A stretch of 64,000 nucleotides of DNA, from NCBI GenBank assembly GCA_002104905.1, contig MCFE01000054.1, positions 62,001 through 126,000 of the forward strand, given 5' to 3'. The translations under genes were made by a program, and so were the position numbers. The DNA comes from Basidiobolus meristosporus CBS 931.73 (Eukaryota > Basidiobolomycota > Basidiobolomycetes > Basidiobolales > Basidiobolaceae). Below, one piece after another: positions 62,014 to 64,000 of the stretch (its first letter is position 1; every line of letters starts with the position of its first letter). The notes below the pieces were generated by a model, which saw only the letters and a program-made list of their open reading frames with translations, was not told the DNA's origin and searched no databases.

Positions 62014-64000
62014 GTTTGCGAATGGCTTCTGAGACGTCACAAAGACCGTGGTTTGTGTTGAAGTGGAAAAATTGATTTCCTATCAATCAAACTGCACGGC
62101 AAGATGAAGAAAATTGGCCGCCTAGTGGACCTTTTTTCGTTTAGACCAGCTCCTAAGCAACTTTGGGCAATTTCGTATTTAGCTGGATCTTTGGTCATGA
62201 AGTCTCCACCATCTTATGCTCGATTTCTTGTTTATGATTCATATTTTTGTGATGACGTCTATCTCAGGCCTGGCCCATCATGGCTTAACTTTAAACCAGA
62301 ATCTTGTAGGGTGTTTAGTGCAACACACTCGAAGTATGGTTCAGCGCAAGCTGCATAAACCAATCCAACTAGTACCAAAAAGCCCTCGCCGCCACTGCGC
62401 CAGTCAACACCTGGGCTAGATGTTGATGGTTGCCAGCATCAAGGCTGTGATATTCCTAGATGCCTCAAATGCAAACTAACCAGGCATCAGCAATGCCGCC
62501 TTGAAGTCTATGAACGGTCGATTTGGCAGCAGCGAAGCGGAAGTATTCTCCGAAAACAAAGGTGACGCCATTTGGATATTCTCTTGACAAATATATAATG
62601 AGCGGGTGATTGATTGGCCAACGGCGGATTGTTTGTTGTCAAGCACCCGTATCCTCTACACCCCATTTACCATAAAAGTTGACGGCAACGAAAATTTCTG
62701 CGCTGAATCACCAACACAAATTGACTAGATTGCGATTTATCTTTTCTGGGTTTTGATACTTCGCCAGGAATGATCCATGAATGGGATTCTTGGCAAGGGA
62801 AGCCAGCCAATCGCCACAGGTCCAGCTATTATTGCTACCACATCTCACCAATTAAGGTCGGGCTCAGGGGTTTGTCCTATCTGTTGTTTAAATGCGAAAG
62901 CAGCGGTCTGCATACCCAACGAACTTCTATTTCGGGGATTCTAGGAAAGTGGCAGTTGATTTGTTTCACTGATAGCATGTCTGGCGAGCACGCTGCAGGG
63001 TGCCGTTGCCTGTTTGTCGAGGCAGCCGAATGGATGTATTAACCCGCGGACAACCAACATGATGTGTGACTCCTAGGCCATCTAGTGTGCCCCATGGCCA
63101 CGTAGGAGCCACGAGATTACGCCGTATAAGCAAAAACGAACATGATATCAGGTTAATCAGAGAATATCGGGGTGGATGTTTTGGACCATTCTCTCTCTGC
63201 CAGTCACCCAATCACTCCTTCTCCCTAGCCTCACATGCGCCGGATTCCCAATCATCAGCCAGGAACATGGCGACCCCAAATCAGATGGCCAAATTAAGCT
63301 GGGTGTAGGACGTTCGAGGTCATTCGGCAATCTTGGTCAAGCAATACATTATGCGAGTTGGGTTGAACATCCCTCAGTTTATTCCGTATCACCATACGAG
63401 CCACCAGTCTAAATCACGAAAATCTCGAATGGGTATGCACTCTGGTGGAAACACGGCGGTTTCCAAATTCAACGGACGAAGCCTAGTATATTGAATGAAT
63501 CCTACAATACGAGAGTGTCACAAATTTGATGCCAAGGGACTATTTGGTCGAAGTGCGTACGCTCACATCAGATGGCAATTCGTGAATCATCCACTTGCAC
63601 GCCAATTAGTGGATTGGGCTCATATTGGGTAGAGCGGTCTACGTATTGGCATCAGCCCCGTAAGAGGTGGTCAACCTCACTGCCCTGGAAAGCCTGGCGA
63701 CCCCAGCATCCATGCCAGATGGCCGTGAATCGGTAGGAGAAAACCTTACTCCGCTATCAACGGCTCTGCTGCCCATCCAGCCGAGCGTTATTGGTGCGCT
63801 ATGGAAGTATACCCTACACGAGAGCGTGGGGTCGGACTGATAAGCCTCCTGGCTGATCGTAGTGGCTCATTTATCAGGAATTCCACGCACACTGCGCAAA
63901 TCTATTGGACTCGAACAAAGATAGCTGTGGCTCAGGTTTAACTGACAGTTTCACTAACCTGGCTTTCCAAATCCGTGAAATCCCAATTCAATCATGTCCC
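62014..64000. other. Host intergenic DNA, no gene confidently recognised
   Basis: The base composition and CG content are like those of the CSTF2 gene, not of the elements. A plus-strand frame starts 91 bp upstream of CSTF2 (62104-62358, MKKIGRLVDLFS...), 84 codons, unrecognised. The same frame reopens after its stop and encodes a Cys/His-rich stretch (62393-62565: GCQHQGCDIPRCLKCK). Frames between 62766 and 63412 give no family I know. No tRNA-like T-arm with a matching acceptor stem was seen. Divergent promoters for CSTF2 and a possible rightward gene may lie at 62014-62103. Confidence 0.5.

Noticed and set aside
63066-63412. Overlapping plus-strand frames of 78-90 codons at the right edge
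   Set aside because: They overlap in different frames, show no domain, and no splice-compatible continuation is evident.
1-64000. CRISPR array, rRNA, tRNA or bacterial operon
   Set aside because: No regularly spaced identical repeats, no conserved rRNA stretch, no complete cloverleaf found by eye, and introns plus LTR elements point to a fungal nucleus.

Overview
This window looks like a heterochromatic island of nested transposable elements (about 1-60.25 kb) joined to ordinary host sequence (about 60.25-64 kb) in a filamentous fungus, most likely a basidiomycete of the Agaricomycotina. The reasons are an intron-rich nuclear gene with 46-73 nt introns, Plavaka/CACTA-like Tnp2 transposases of the kind common in Agaricomycetes, and Ty1/copia and Ty3/gypsy elements. 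The species cannot be fixed from the sequence. The only recognisable host gene is the minus-strand CSTF2/RNA15 homologue at 60483-62013.

Layout. 1-2.27 kb: 5' part of a young Ty3/gypsy element (521-bp LTR, intact gag, pol in the -1 frame). 2.27-8.45 kb: two Plavaka-like DNA transposons, one abutting the other, interrupted by a repeat here called R1. 8.45-16.4 kb: a copia element (family A) split by a second, near full-length family A copia. 16.4-22.2 kb: remnants of a DDE_Tnp_4 element, R1, a solo LTR (R3), gypsy gag and integrase pieces, and a Plavaka 3' end. 22.2-27 kb: two gypsy remnants. 27-29.9 kb: a third family A copia. 29.9-39.2 kb: two minus-strand gypsy pol remnants, one split by a 3.4-kb DDE_Tnp_4 element and by a solo LTR (R2). 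39.2-45.6 kb: a Plavaka-like element with both ends. 45.6-51.7 kb: another Plavaka copy that hosts a DDE_Tnp_4 element and an R2 LTR, the R2 LTR itself hosting a 521-bp solo LTR. 51.7-60 kb: four family B copia pieces piled head to head.

Two DNA-transposon types here carry a second, divergently transcribed gene that I do not recognise. The Plavaka-like elements (TIR CCCTATGAAAA-like) pair a Tnp2-like transposase with a long, partly coiled-coil protein. The DDE_Tnp_4 elements (TIR GACTTGTTC) pair a transposase of about 300 aa with a protein of about 350 aa, and two reconstructed empty sites show a 2-bp TA target duplication. One DDE transposase reading frame (46253-47164) is uninterrupted. Almost all other element genes are broken by stops, frameshifts or deletions. 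The element zone is visibly poor in CG dinucleotides while the host zone is not, which fits methylation-linked C-to-T decay. One CG-rich segment at about 36.05-36.70 kb, inside a DDE-element partner gene, stands out.

Other points: a canonical -1 slippery heptamer at the gypsy gag-pol junction, and copia primer-binding sites complementary to the anticodon arm of initiator tRNA-Met, as in yeast Ty5 and Drosophila copia. I saw no CRISPR array, no rRNA and no convincing tRNA gene.
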